From an uncultured Xanthomonas sp. (lineage in GTDB: Bacteria; Pseudomonadota; Gammaproteobacteria; Xanthomonadales; Xanthomonadaceae): 64,000 nt of DNA. A program made the translations under genes and the position numbers. The notes beneath the pieces were generated by a model. It had not been told where the DNA came from. It was given only the letters and a program-made list of their open reading frames with translations, and ran no database searches. Below, one piece after another: positions 51,338 through 59,435 of this stretch. The stretch is taken from positions 62,001 through 126,000 of the forward strand of contig CALTTS010000009.1 in the NCBI GenBank assembly GCA_943912265.1. The letters run 5' to 3'. How positions within the stretch are numbered: the stretch's first letter is position 1; every line of letters starts with the position of its first letter.

Positions 51338-54283
51338 TCAGCCTTGCGAGCGTGCGGCGACGATGACCTCGAGCGGCTGCGGGCGCGCGAACAGGAACCC
51401 CTGGCCGAGCCGGCAGCCCAGCGCGATCAGCGCCTCGCGCTGCACCTCGGTCTCGATGCCTTCGGCCACCACGTCCAGCTCCAGCGTGTGCGCCAGCATC
51501 AGGATCGCGCGCGCCACCGCGGCGGAGGCGACGTCGCCGCCCTCCGCCGCCAGCCCGGTGACGAACGAGCGGTCGATCTTGACCGTGTGCAGGTGCAGCC
51601 GATGCAGGTAGCCCAGCGAGGAATAGCCGCTGCCGAAATCGTCCAGCGCGGTCATGACGCCGGCCCGGCGCAGGCGCTCGAGGATGTCCGCCACCTGCGC
51701 CGGGTTCTCCATCAGCGTGCCCTCGGTCACCTCCACCCGGATCTGCGCGGTGGACACGCCGTGCGCCTCCAGCAGCGCCAGCAGGCGCGCGTCGATGTCG
51801 CCGGAACGGAAATGGCGCGGGGAGACGTTGATGTTGACGTACTGGCCGGGCAGCACCAGCCGCGGGATCGACTGGCAGGTCTTCTCGTACACCTGCCAGT
51901 CCAGCGCCTCGAGCATGCCGCCGGCCTCGGCCACGTCGAGGAAGGCCGCCGGCGCCAGCACGCCGCGCTGCGGGTGGTGCCAGCGCACCAGTGCCTCGTA
52001 GCCGACCACGGCGCGGTCGCGCAGGCGCACGATCGGCTGGAAGTACGGTTCGAACTCGCGCTGGAGGATGGCCCGGCGCAGCTCGCCCTCGGTCTCCAGC
52101 AGGTCCAGCGCCTGCTGGTGCAGGTCTTCGTCGAACAGCTCGAAATGCTCGCGGTCGTTGCCCTTGGCGCGGTACATGGCGATGTCGGCGTCGCGCAGCA
52201 GGCTGTCCGTGTCGGCATAGCGGCCACCGTTGGCGACGATGCCCACGCTGACCGAGGTGAACAGCTCCTTGCCGTGCAGGTGCATCGGCTCGCGCAGCGA
52301 CTCGATCAGCCGCTGCGCCAGCCGGATCGGCGCATCCGGCGGCTCGAAATCCTGCATCAGCACCGCGAACTCGTCGCCGCCGAGGCGGGCCACCATGTCG
52401 CCGGCGCGCACGCACGCGGCGAACCGGCGCGCCACTTCCACCAGCAGCGCGTCGCCGACCAGGTGGCCGGCGCTGTCGTTGATCACCTTGAACCGGTTGA
52501 GGTCCATGAACAGCACCGCGAAGCGCGCGTCCGGCTTGCGTCCGTGCTGGGCCAGCGCGCGTTCGAGCTGCTCGCGCAGGTAGGCGCGGTTGGGCAGCCC
52601 GGTCAGCGAATCGTGCAGCACCTCGTGCTTGAGCTTCTCCTCCACCTGCTTGCGCACGGCGATCTGCTCGCGCAGCTCATGGGTGCGCTCCTCGACCCGC
52701 CGCTCCAGTTCCAGGTAGGCCTGCCGCAGCGAAGCGGTGGCGTGCTGGAGTTCCAGGCTGGAGGCGATCTGCCAGGAAATGAAGGTCAGCAGCTCCAGGT
52801 CGCGCGGGCCGTAGTGCACCTGGTCGCTGTAGCTGTACACGGCCAGGCCGCCGAGCGTGCGCCCGTGGCTGACCAGCGGCACGCCGATCCACGACACCAT
52901 CCCGGCCGGGATGTAGCCGATCTCGCCGGCGTGCAGCATCGCCTCCACCCGTTCGCGCCCGGCCGCGTCGGCCATGTTGGCCAGCAGCGGCGTGCCGCTG
53001 CGCATCACGTGGGCGATCGCGCTGCCCTTCAGCCCGGGCAGGCCCTGGCCGGTGGAGAACGGGCAGTGCGCGCCGTCCTCGCCGAGCAGCACCACGTACA
53101 TGTTGGTGTTGTCCATCCAGCGCCCGACCACGCCGTGCAGCTCGCGGCAGAACGCCTCGGTGCCGTCGGCATCCTGCGCCAGCCGGACGATGTCCAGCAG
53201 GGTCTGCTGCATGCGCTCGGCGCGCCGGCGTTCGGCGATCTCGGCGGTCAGCTCGCGCGTGCGCATGCCCACCCGGTATTCCAGGTCGTCGTGCGCCTGC
53301 TTGCGGTCCAGCGCGGTGAGGATGTGGCTGCCGACGAAGGACAGCACCGCCTGGTCGGCCTCGGTGTAGCGCACGCTGTCGATGTAGCTCTGCACCACCA
53401 GCGCGCCGCGCACGGTGCCGCCGGCGGTCATCGGCACGCCGAGCCAGTCCTTGCTGTGCGGGCCGATCACCCGCAGCGGCCCGGACACCTTGGCCTGCAT
53501 CAGGTCGGTGGGGCCCATCAGCGGCCGGCCCTCGCGGATCAGGTACCAGGTCAGGCTGTACTTGATCGCGTCCATCGACTCGACCATGCCGTCGCCGGAC
53601 CATTCCTCGTCGGCGGTGTCGGCGAAGTAGATGACCCGCACCTGGTCGCGCTTCTCGTCGTACAGCGCGATGAAGAAGTTCTCCGCGTACATCAGCGTGC
53701 CGACGATCTCGTGCAGGCCGCGCAGCAGCATCGGCATGTCCATGTCCGAGCCGGACATGTCGGAGATCGCGAACAGCGCGCGCTGCAGCCGCTCGGCCTG
53801 GGTCAGCCGCTGCATCGCCCGGTTCTGGCGCACCTTCTCCAGGGTGTTGCCGACGTAGCCGCCGATCTCGCGGACCCAGGCGTACAGCCGGGCCGGGTCG
53901 AAGTCCGGGCCGGTCCTGAAGGCCAGCAGCGCGCCGATCTCGCGGTCCGGCTGCCACGAGGAGCTGAGCACCATCGCCGCCTCGTCGCCCTCGCGGTGCA
54001 GCTGGCCGCCGGGGGCGAAGCAGCCGGTGTGGTCGCTGCTGGCGCAGCGCGGCACGCCGCAGACGCCGCTGGCGGCGAGCGGGCACACCAGCACGCGGTC
54101 GAACGCATCCAGCCACCAGCGCAGCTCCGGCGCCGCGACCCCCGGCAAGCGCAGCGCCTCGGCACGCACCAGCGCGGCCACGGCGTCCATGTCCTCGGCG
54201 GCCAGCCACGCCCCGGTGTCCCGCGCGGGGACGGGGGGAACAATCCCCCCGGAAGGGGCGGTCGGGAACGGGCCGGTATCCAT
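51338..54283 (-). CDS. GAF-GAF-GGDEF-EAL cyclic-di-GMP turnover protein
   Basis: A 981-residue cytosolic signalling protein with no membrane span. After an N-terminal ~150-residue region with several cysteines (GVCGVPRCASSDHTGC) come two GAF-type sensor domains (about 190-325 and 365-510), each followed by a coiled coil. A GGDEF domain has GGDEF at 635-639 and an RxxD inhibitory site (RAGD) five residues before. The EAL domain has EAL at 763-765, DDFGSGYSSLGYL, VKIDRSFV and VVAEGIETE. Both catalytic sets look intact, so it could either make or degrade cyclic-di-GMP. It ends 38 bp before the polA promoter region. The start is ATG 54283. Confidence 0.92.
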   Translation of the reverse strand: MDTGPFPTAPSGGIVPPVPARDTGAWLAAEDMDAVAALVRAEALRLPGVAAPELRWWLDAFDRVLVCPLAASGVCGVPRCASSDHTGCFAPGGQLHREGDEAAMVLSSSWQPDREIGALLAFRTGPDFDPARLYAWVREIGGYVGNTLEKVRQNRAMQRLTQAERLQRALFAISDMSGSDMDMPMLLRGLHEIVGTLMYAENFFIALYDEKRDQVRVIYFADTADEEWSGDGMVESMDAIKYSLTWYLIREGRPLMGPTDLMQAKVSGPLRVIGPHSKDWLGVPMTAGGTVRGALVVQSYIDSVRYTEADQAVLSFVGSHILTALDRKQAHDDLEYRVGMRTRELTAEIAERRRAERMQQTLLDIVRLAQDADGTEAFCRELHGVVGRWMDNTNMYVVLLGEDGAHCPFSTGQGLPGLKGSAIAHVMRSGTPLLANMADAAGRERVEAMLHAGEIGYIPAGMVSWIGVPLVSHGRTLGGLAVYSYSDQVHYGPRDLELLTFISWQIASSLELQHATASLRQAYLELERRVEERTHELREQIAVRKQVEEKLKHEVLHDSLTGLPNRAYLREQLERALAQHGRKPDARFAVLFMDLNRFKVINDSAGHLVGDALLVEVARRFAACVRAGDMVARLGGDEFAVLMQDFEPPDAPIRLAQRLIESLREPMHLHGKELFTSVSVGIVANGGRYADTDSLLRDADIAMYRAKGNDREHFELFDEDLHQQALDLLETEGELRRAILQREFEPYFQPIVRLRDRAVVGYEALVRWHHPQRGVLAPAAFLDVAEAGGMLEALDWQVYEKTCQSIPRLVLPGQYVNINVSPRHFRSGDIDARLLALLEAHGVSTAQIRVEVTEGTLMENPAQVADILERLRRAGVMTALDDFGSGYSSLGYLHRLHLHTVKIDRSFVTGLAAEGGDVASAAVARAILMLAHTLELDVVAEGIETEVQREALIALGCRLGQGFLFARPQPLEVIVAARSQG

Positions 54284-54343
54284 CACTCCAGTGTATCGGC
54301 GCCGATCCGAGCAACTGAAGCCGCCGCCGGACCGGCGGCACGG

Positions 54344-54349
54344 CATAAT
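54344..54349 (+). promoter_or_regulatory. -10 hexamer CATAAT of the DUF2782 gene
   Basis: GGCATAATCG lies 27 nt before the ATG at 54377, in the divergent gap with the GGDEF-EAL gene. Confidence 0.4.
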
Positions 54350-54376
54350 CGGGGCCCGTCGAACCAGGATCCCGCC

Positions 54377-54685
54377 ATGTCGCGCAAACCCGCCCTTCTC
54401 CGCCCCGGCCTGCTGCTCGCCCCGCTGCTGGCCCTGTCCGCCTGCGCCAGCGTGCCCGGCCCGGACGCGCCGCCGCTGGACGTGCGCGGCGCCGAGGTCA
54501 GCAGCCGCACGATGGACAACGGCGACACCGTGCAGGAATACCGCATCGGCGGCCAGCTGCGCATGGTCAAGGTCACCCCGCCGCGCGGCCCGTCGTACTA
54601 CCTGTACGACCGCGACGGCGACGGCCATTTCGACAGCGACCGCAACGCGGTGGCGCCGGTGTACTGGAAGATCTACAGCTGGTGA
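54377..54685 (+). CDS. DUF2782 lipoprotein
   Basis: A 102-residue protein with a lipoprotein signal (LLLAPLLALSACAS, Cys at about 24). The mature domain fits DUF2782: NGDTVQEYRIGGQLRMVKVT, then PRGPSYYLYDRDGDGHFDSD and VYWKIYSW at the end. Members are short periplasmic proteins often encoded close to polA, as here, with unknown function. The DRDGDGHFDSD loop looks like an EF-hand type calcium loop but may be coincidental. The start is ATG 54377. Confidence 0.88.
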   Translation: MSRKPALLRPGLLLAPLLALSACASVPGPDAPPLDVRGAEVSSRTMDNGDTVQEYRIGGQLRMVKVTPPRGPSYYLYDRDGDGHFDSDRNAVAPVYWKIYSW

Positions 54686-54735
54686 GGAACGGCGCCCGGC
54701 CGGCGGGAGCGGCCAGCCGCACCGGGCGCTAGGAC

Positions 54736-54799
54736 GGCCGGTGATGTCCGCCGGCGACACCGGCGGGTGGTCTCGGCCGGCGAAGTCCGCCGGTGAAAC
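54736..54799 (+). repeat. Two imperfect 25-bp direct repeats
   Basis: Copies at 54736-54760 and 54775-54799 share 21 of 25 positions (core GTCCGCCGG), 39 bp apart, in the gap between the DUF2782 gene and uspA. Confidence 0.5.
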
Positions 54800-54802
54800 G
54801 GC

Positions 54803-54837
54803 AAACGCCCCGCCGGTCGCCGGCCGGCAGGGCGTTT
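54803..54837. terminator. Bidirectional terminator hairpin
   Basis: AAACGCCC (54803-54810) and GGGCGTTT (54830-54837) flank a GC-rich loop between convergent DUF2782 and uspA. The short A/T flanks suit both strands. Confidence 0.55.
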
Positions 54838-54876
54838 CGATGCCGATGCGGCCCGCCGTGACGGCGGGCGGGGGCT

Positions 54877-55323
54877 TCAGCGGATGACCAGCACCGGGAT
54901 GGTGCCGCGGGTCAGCACTTCGTTGGTCTGGCTGCCGATCAGCAGGCGGCCGATGCCGCGACGGCCGTGCGAGGCCATCACGATCAGGTCGCAGCCCTGC
55001 TTCTCGGCGGTCTCGATGATGCCGTCGGCCGCATAGCGGTCCAGCACGTGCTGGGTGGTGCAGGCCACGCCGGCGGCCTTGGCGGCGGCGGCGGCGGGCT
55101 GCAGGATCTTCTGCGCGTCGTCCTCGCGCAGCTTGCGGTATTCGGGCGAGGACTCGTAGCCGACGGTCCAGCCCATCGCGTCGTACATGCCCGCCGCCCA
55201 CGGCTCGGACACGGTGACGATGGTGATTTCGGCATCGAGCGTGGACGCCAGTTCCAAGCCCTGCTTCAGGCCCTTGTTGGCAAGCTCGGAGCCGTCGATG
55301 GCGATCAGGATGTGGTGATACAT
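54877..55323 (-). CDS. uspA: Universal stress protein A family
   Basis: A 148-residue cytosolic protein with the UspA fold (MYHHILIAIDGSELANKGLK at the N-terminus). The C-terminal part has ASHGRRGIGRLLIGSQTNEV, which fits the ATP-binding pattern G-x2-G-x9-G-(S/T), and ends GTIPVLVIR. Family members rise under starvation and stress; the biochemical role varies. Start ATG 55323. It has its own 160-bp upstream gap to uvrD. Confidence 0.92.
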   Translation of the reverse strand: MYHHILIAIDGSELANKGLKQGLELASTLDAEITIVTVSEPWAAGMYDAMGWTVGYESSPEYRKLREDDAQKILQPAAAAAKAAGVACTTQHVLDRYAADGIIETAEKQGCDLIVMASHGRRGIGRLLIGSQTNEVLTRGTIPVLVIR

Positions 55324-55485
55324 GGCATGCTGCCTCTAGGCCGGATGACGGGACACGCATTGCACACCGCGCCGCCGACGCCCGCCTTGATCACGGTCAA
55401 TCGCCGCGCACGCCCGCGCAACGCCTTCGCGCCGATTATGCGGCAGCCGGACCCGCCCGGGAACATGCCCCAGAACACGCCCCGT

Positions 55486-57681
55486 TCACTCCGGCTGCAG
55501 GTTGGCGTAGGCCATCACCAGCCACTTGCTGCCGGCCTCGTCGAAGTTCACCTGCACGCGCGCGTGCGCGCCGCTGCCTTCGTAGTCGGTGACCACGCCG
55601 CGGCCGAACTTGGCATGCATCACGTTCTGGCCCAGCTTGATGCCCGGCACCTCGGCCGCGATGCGCGCGTGGCCCTGGCTGCCGCCGGCCATCGGCCGCG
55701 ACACCTGCACGCGCGGGCGCACCTCGTTGAGCAGCTGCGGCGGGATCTCGCGCAGGAAGCGCGACGGGATGCCGTACATATCCATGCCGTGCAGGCGGCG
55801 CGATTCGGCGTAGCTGAGCACCAGCTTCTGCCGCGCGCGGGTGATGCCGACGTAGGCCAGCCGGCGTTCCTCCTCCAGCCGGCCGCTTTCCTCCAGCGAA
55901 CGCGCGCTCGGGAACAGGCCCTCCTCCATGCCGCCGAGGAACACCACCGGGAATTCCAGCCCCTTGGCCGCGTGCAGGGTCATCAGCTGCACCCCGTCCT
56001 CGTCGGCCTGCGCCTGGCCCTCGCCGGCCTCCAGCGCGGCGTAGGCGAGGAAGGCGACCAGCTCGCTCATGCCCTCGCGCTCCTCGGCGTCGAGCAGCGC
56101 GTCGCCGCCGCGGGCGAAGCGCGAGGCCACCGACACCAGTTCGTCGAGGTTGTCCACGCGCGAATCGGCATCCGGCCCGGCCTTGCTTTCCTTGGCCCAG
56201 TGCTCGCGCAGGCCCGAGCGCGCCAGCACGTGGTCGATGCGCTCGGCCAGCGGCATCTCGCCGGTCTCGGCGGCCAGCGTGTCGATCAGCGCGGCGAAGC
56301 CGGCCAGGGCGGTGCGCGCGCGCCCGGCCAGCGCGCCCTCGTCGATCGCCGCGCGCATCGCTTGCCACAACGGCTGGGCGCGGCCGCGCGCCAGCCGCCG
56401 CACCTCGTCGAGCGTGCGCTCGCCGATGCCGCGCGTCGGCGTGTTGACCGCGCGCTCGAAGGCCGCATCGTCGTCGCGGTTGGCCACCAGCCGCAGGTAG
56501 GCCAGCGCGTCCTTGATCTCGGCGCGCTCGAAGAAGCGCATGCCGCCGTACACCCGGTACGGCACCTGCTCGGCCAGCAGCGCCTCTTCGAACGCGCGCG
56601 ACTGCGCGTTGCTGCGGTAGAGGATCGCGCAGTCGGCGTAGCTGCCGCCCTCGCGCACCCACTGGCGGATGCGCTCGACCACGAAGCGCGCTTCGTCCAC
56701 CTCGTTGTAGGCGGCGTACAGGTCGATCGGCTCGCCGGCGCCGGTGTCGGTCCACAGCTGCTTGCCGATGCGGTCCGGGTTGTGCGCGATCACCGCATTG
56801 GCCGCGCCGAGGATGTTGGCGCTGGAACGGTAGTTCTGCTCCAGCCGCACCACCTGCGCGCCCGGGTAGTCCTTCAGGAAGCGCTGCACGTTCTCGACCT
56901 TGGCGCCGCGCCAGCCGTAGATGGCCTGGTCGTCGTCGCCGACCACGAACACGTGCCCCGTGTCGCCGGCCAGCACGCGCACGAAGGCGTACTGGATGGC
57001 GTTGGTGTCCTGGAACTCGTCCACCAGGATCTCGCCGAAGCGCTGCCGGTAATGCGCCAGCAGCGCCGGATGGTCGCGCAGCAACTCGTGCGCGCGCAGC
57101 AGGATTTCGGCGAAATCCACCAGCCCGGCGCGGTCGCAGCGTTCCTGATAGGCCGCGTAGGCGCGGCGCATGATATCGGTCCAGTCGTCGCGCGCCTCGG
57201 GCTGGATGTGCTGCGGGCGCCGGCCTTCGTCCTTCTGCGCGTTGATCCACCACGCGACCTGCTTGGGCGGGAAGCGGGCGTCGTCCAGTTCCAGCGCCTG
57301 CACCACGCGCTTGACCAGGCGCAGCTGGTCGTCCGAATCGAGCACCTGGAAGGTTTCCGGCAAGCCGGCATCGTGCCAGTGCAGGCGCAGCAGGCGATGG
57401 GCCAGGCCGTGGAAGGTGCCGATCCACATGCCGCGGCCGCCGTTGCGCAGCTGCGCGTCCACCCGCTGGCGCATCTCGCCGGCGGCCTTGTTGGTGAAGG
57501 TGACGGCGAAGATGCCGTGCACCGGCACGCCGTGCACTTCGTTGAGCCAGGCGATGCGGTGGGTGAGCACGCGGGTCTTGCCGGAGCCGGCGCCGGCGAG
57601 CACCAGCATGTGGCCGGGAGGCGCGGACACGGCCTCGCGCTGGGCTGCGTTCAGCCCGTCGAGCAGGTGGGAAACATCCAT
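55486..57681 (-). CDS. uvrD: DNA helicase II
   Basis: A 731-residue superfamily 1A 3'-5' helicase in mismatch and nucleotide-excision repair. Motifs in order: Q-motif LNAAQREAVSAP, Walker A AGAGSGKTRVL, Ia AVTFTNKAAGEM, II VDEFQDTN, III GDDDQAIYGWRGA, IV RLEQNYRSS, V TLHAAKGLEFPVVFLGGMEEG and VI YVGITRARQKL. The C-terminal tudor-like segment (GQNVMHAKFGRGVVTDYEG...) that contacts RNA polymerase in UvrD is present. The length is typical (~720). The ATG 57681 has TAAAAT ending 6 nt upstream. Confidence 0.95.
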   Translation of the reverse strand: MDVSHLLDGLNAAQREAVSAPPGHMLVLAGAGSGKTRVLTHRIAWLNEVHGVPVHGIFAVTFTNKAAGEMRQRVDAQLRNGGRGMWIGTFHGLAHRLLRLHWHDAGLPETFQVLDSDDQLRLVKRVVQALELDDARFPPKQVAWWINAQKDEGRRPQHIQPEARDDWTDIMRRAYAAYQERCDRAGLVDFAEILLRAHELLRDHPALLAHYRQRFGEILVDEFQDTNAIQYAFVRVLAGDTGHVFVVGDDDQAIYGWRGAKVENVQRFLKDYPGAQVVRLEQNYRSSANILGAANAVIAHNPDRIGKQLWTDTGAGEPIDLYAAYNEVDEARFVVERIRQWVREGGSYADCAILYRSNAQSRAFEEALLAEQVPYRVYGGMRFFERAEIKDALAYLRLVANRDDDAAFERAVNTPTRGIGERTLDEVRRLARGRAQPLWQAMRAAIDEGALAGRARTALAGFAALIDTLAAETGEMPLAERIDHVLARSGLREHWAKESKAGPDADSRVDNLDELVSVASRFARGGDALLDAEEREGMSELVAFLAYAALEAGEGQAQADEDGVQLMTLHAAKGLEFPVVFLGGMEEGLFPSARSLEESGRLEEERRLAYVGITRARQKLVLSYAESRRLHGMDMYGIPSRFLREIPPQLLNEVRPRVQVSRPMAGGSQGHARIAAEVPGIKLGQNVMHAKFGRGVVTDYEGSGAHARVQVNFDEAGSKWLVMAYANLQPE

Positions 57682-57687
57682 CCGGCC

Positions 57688-57693
57688 ATTTTA
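57688..57693 (-). promoter_or_regulatory. -10 hexamer TAAAAT of uvrD
   Basis: TAAAAT on the minus strand ending 6 nt before the uvrD ATG; predicts a leaderless message. No LexA box was recognised near it. Confidence 0.45.
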
Positions 57694-57784
57694 CCGCGCC
57701 GGCCTGCCCGTTCCGCGCCCGGGCAAGCGCGCCACCGGCGTGCCGAACCTGCGCAGCGGATGCCGGCAGGCCGTGCGCGAAGGG

Positions 57785-57804
57785 GAATCCCGTTGCCGGG
57801 ATTC
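57785..57804. terminator. Palindrome GAATCCCG-TTGC-CGGGATTC
   Basis: Perfect 8-bp arms in the 211-bp gap between the UPF0114 gene and uvrD. It may end the UPF0114 transcript. It is a relative of the palindrome at 37267-37283. Confidence 0.4.
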
Positions 57805-57892
57805 GCGCCGATGTTGCTGCCGGCACGCCCCGCCCGCTTCGACCTGCCGGACAGCCGGATGTGCCTGCTGCAGGAACCCGGGCCGGGCCGCC

Positions 57893-58519
57893 TCAGTGCT
57901 CGGCCAGCCGGTCCTCGCGCGCGGACGGGTGCGCGCCGTTCATGATGCGGTCGGTCCAGGCGATGCCGATGGCCGACAGGATGAACACCACGTGGATGAC
58001 GGTCTGCCACAGCACGCCCTGCTGGGTGAGCGCGGTGCAGCGCGCCTCGCCGATGTTGTCCGCGGCGTTGGCCACCAGTTCCGGCGGGCAGAACGGCAGG
58101 CCGCCGAGCGTGCCGGCGGCGATGAAGGTCTTGAGCAGGTGGATCGAGGAAATGCCGATGATCGCCATCGCCAGCTTCACCTTCAGCACGCTGGCGTTGA
58201 CGTGGCTGAGCCACTCGGGCTGGTCGGGGTGGCCTTCCAGGTTCAGCCGCGAGACGAAGGTCTCGTAGCCGCCGACGATCACCATCACCAGCAGGTTGGA
58301 GATCATCACCACGTCGATCAGGCCGAGCACGATCAGCATCACCTGCTGCTCGCCCATGCCCGGCGCGTCGTGGATCAGGTGCCACAGCTCCTTGCCGAAC
58401 AGGAACACGTACACGCCCTGTGCGACGATCAGGCCGAGGTAGAGCGGCAGCTGCAGCCAGCGCGAGGCGAAGATCAGGGAGGACAGCGGCGCAAGGCGGC
58501 GCGGCTCGGGTGCGGACAT
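57893..58519 (-). CDS. UPF0114 (YqhA/TIGR00645) membrane protein
   Basis: A 208-residue inner-membrane protein of the UPF0114/YqhA family. Spans are near residues 23-45, 57-80, 110-135 and 170-190. Characteristic stretches are SSLIFASRWLQLPLYLGLIV, LGLIDVVMISNLLVMVIVGG and YETFVSRL, then LKVKLAMAIIGISSIHLLKT. The function is unknown. ATG 58519 is the family start; an in-frame extension to 58600 is unlikely. It is divergent from the GST gene. Confidence 0.9.
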   Translation of the reverse strand: MSAPEPRRLAPLSSLIFASRWLQLPLYLGLIVAQGVYVFLFGKELWHLIHDAPGMGEQQVMLIVLGLIDVVMISNLLVMVIVGGYETFVSRLNLEGHPDQPEWLSHVNASVLKVKLAMAIIGISSIHLLKTFIAAGTLGGLPFCPPELVANAADNIGEARCTALTQQGVLWQTVIHVVFILSAIGIAWTDRIMNGAHPSAREDRLAEH

Positions 58520-58624
58520 GCGGGCATCGAAGTCGTGGCGTCGGAGTTGGCAGGCTACCGGCGCGCCTCCCGGCTGCCAAGCCTCGGTGCCGGACCGCAT
58601 TCATCTTTGACGAGGAACGACGCC

Positions 58625-59338
58625 ATGATCGACCTGTACTACTGGCCCACGCCCAACGGCCACAAGATCACCTTGCTGCTGGAGGAACTGGCCGAGGCCG
58701 GCGCGCCGCTGGCCTATGCCGTCAAACCGGTGAACATCGGCGCCGGCGACCAGTTCAAGCCAGAGTTCCTGGCCATCTCGCCCAACAACAAGATGCCGGC
58801 CATCGTCGACCATGCCCCGGCCGACGGCGGCGCGCCGCTGGGCGTGTTCGAGTCCGGCGCGATCCTGCTGTACCTGGCCGACAAGACCGGGCGCTTCATC
58901 CCGCAGGACCTGCGCGGCCGCACCGCCGCACTGGAATGGCTGTTCTGGCAGATGGCCGGGCTCGGCCCGATGAGCGGGCAGATGGGCCACTTCCACGTCT
59001 ACGCGCCGGAGAAGATCCCCTACGCGATGGACCGCTACCGCAACGAGGTGGAGCGCCTGCACGGCGTGCTCGACAGGCGCCTGGCGCAGAGCGCGTACCT
59101 CGCCGGCGGCGGCTACGGCATCGCCGACATGGCCAGCTACCCGTGGATCGAGGTCTACGGCGACCTGAAGCCCGATTACGCCCGGTTCCCGCACCTCAAG
59201 CGCTGGCACGACGCCATCGCCGCGCGCCCGGCCACCGCGCGCGCCTACGCCTGGAAGGACAGGGTCAACCCCGATGCCGGCAAGCCGCTGTCCGAGGAGG
59301 AACGCCGGCACCTGTTCGGCCAGGGCCGGCCGGGGTGA
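58625..59338 (+). CDS. yfcG: YfcG-like glutathione S-transferase / disulfide reductase
   Basis: A 237-residue GST-fold protein. The N-terminal thioredoxin-like half begins MIDLYYWPTPNGHKITLLLE, nearly that of E. coli YfcG, including the Thr/Asn residues that bind glutathione (no catalytic Cys, Nu class). NKMPAIVDHAP and FESGAILLYLADKTGRF are the usual GSH-site segments. The C-terminal helical domain has GPMSGQMGHFHVYA and GYGIADMASYPWIEVY. YfcG and YghU bind two glutathiones and reduce disulfides such as 2-hydroxyethyl disulfide. ATG 58625 follows GAGGAACGACGCC. It belongs with the glutathione theme of the window. Confidence 0.9.
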   Translation: MIDLYYWPTPNGHKITLLLEELAEAGAPLAYAVKPVNIGAGDQFKPEFLAISPNNKMPAIVDHAPADGGAPLGVFESGAILLYLADKTGRFIPQDLRGRTAALEWLFWQMAGLGPMSGQMGHFHVYAPEKIPYAMDRYRNEVERLHGVLDRRLAQSAYLAGGGYGIADMASYPWIEVYGDLKPDYARFPHLKRWHDAIAARPATARAYAWKDRVNPDAGKPLSEEERRHLFGQGRPG

Positions 59339-59435
59339 GGCAGCCCGGCACCGCGACGGGCCGGCGCCACGGACGCCCCGCGCACGCGGCGGGGGGTTGC
59401 GGCCACCCCGGCGGTGCCGGGCCCGACGCGGAGGC

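Noticed and set aside
48492..51611. Long plus-strand frame opposite polA
   Set aside because: Antisense shadow: polA motifs on the minus strand are complete and in order, and the plus translation is low-complexity.
54686..54876. CRISPR array
   Set aside because: Only two imperfect 25-bp units with a 14-bp gap; no regular spacers and no cas genes.
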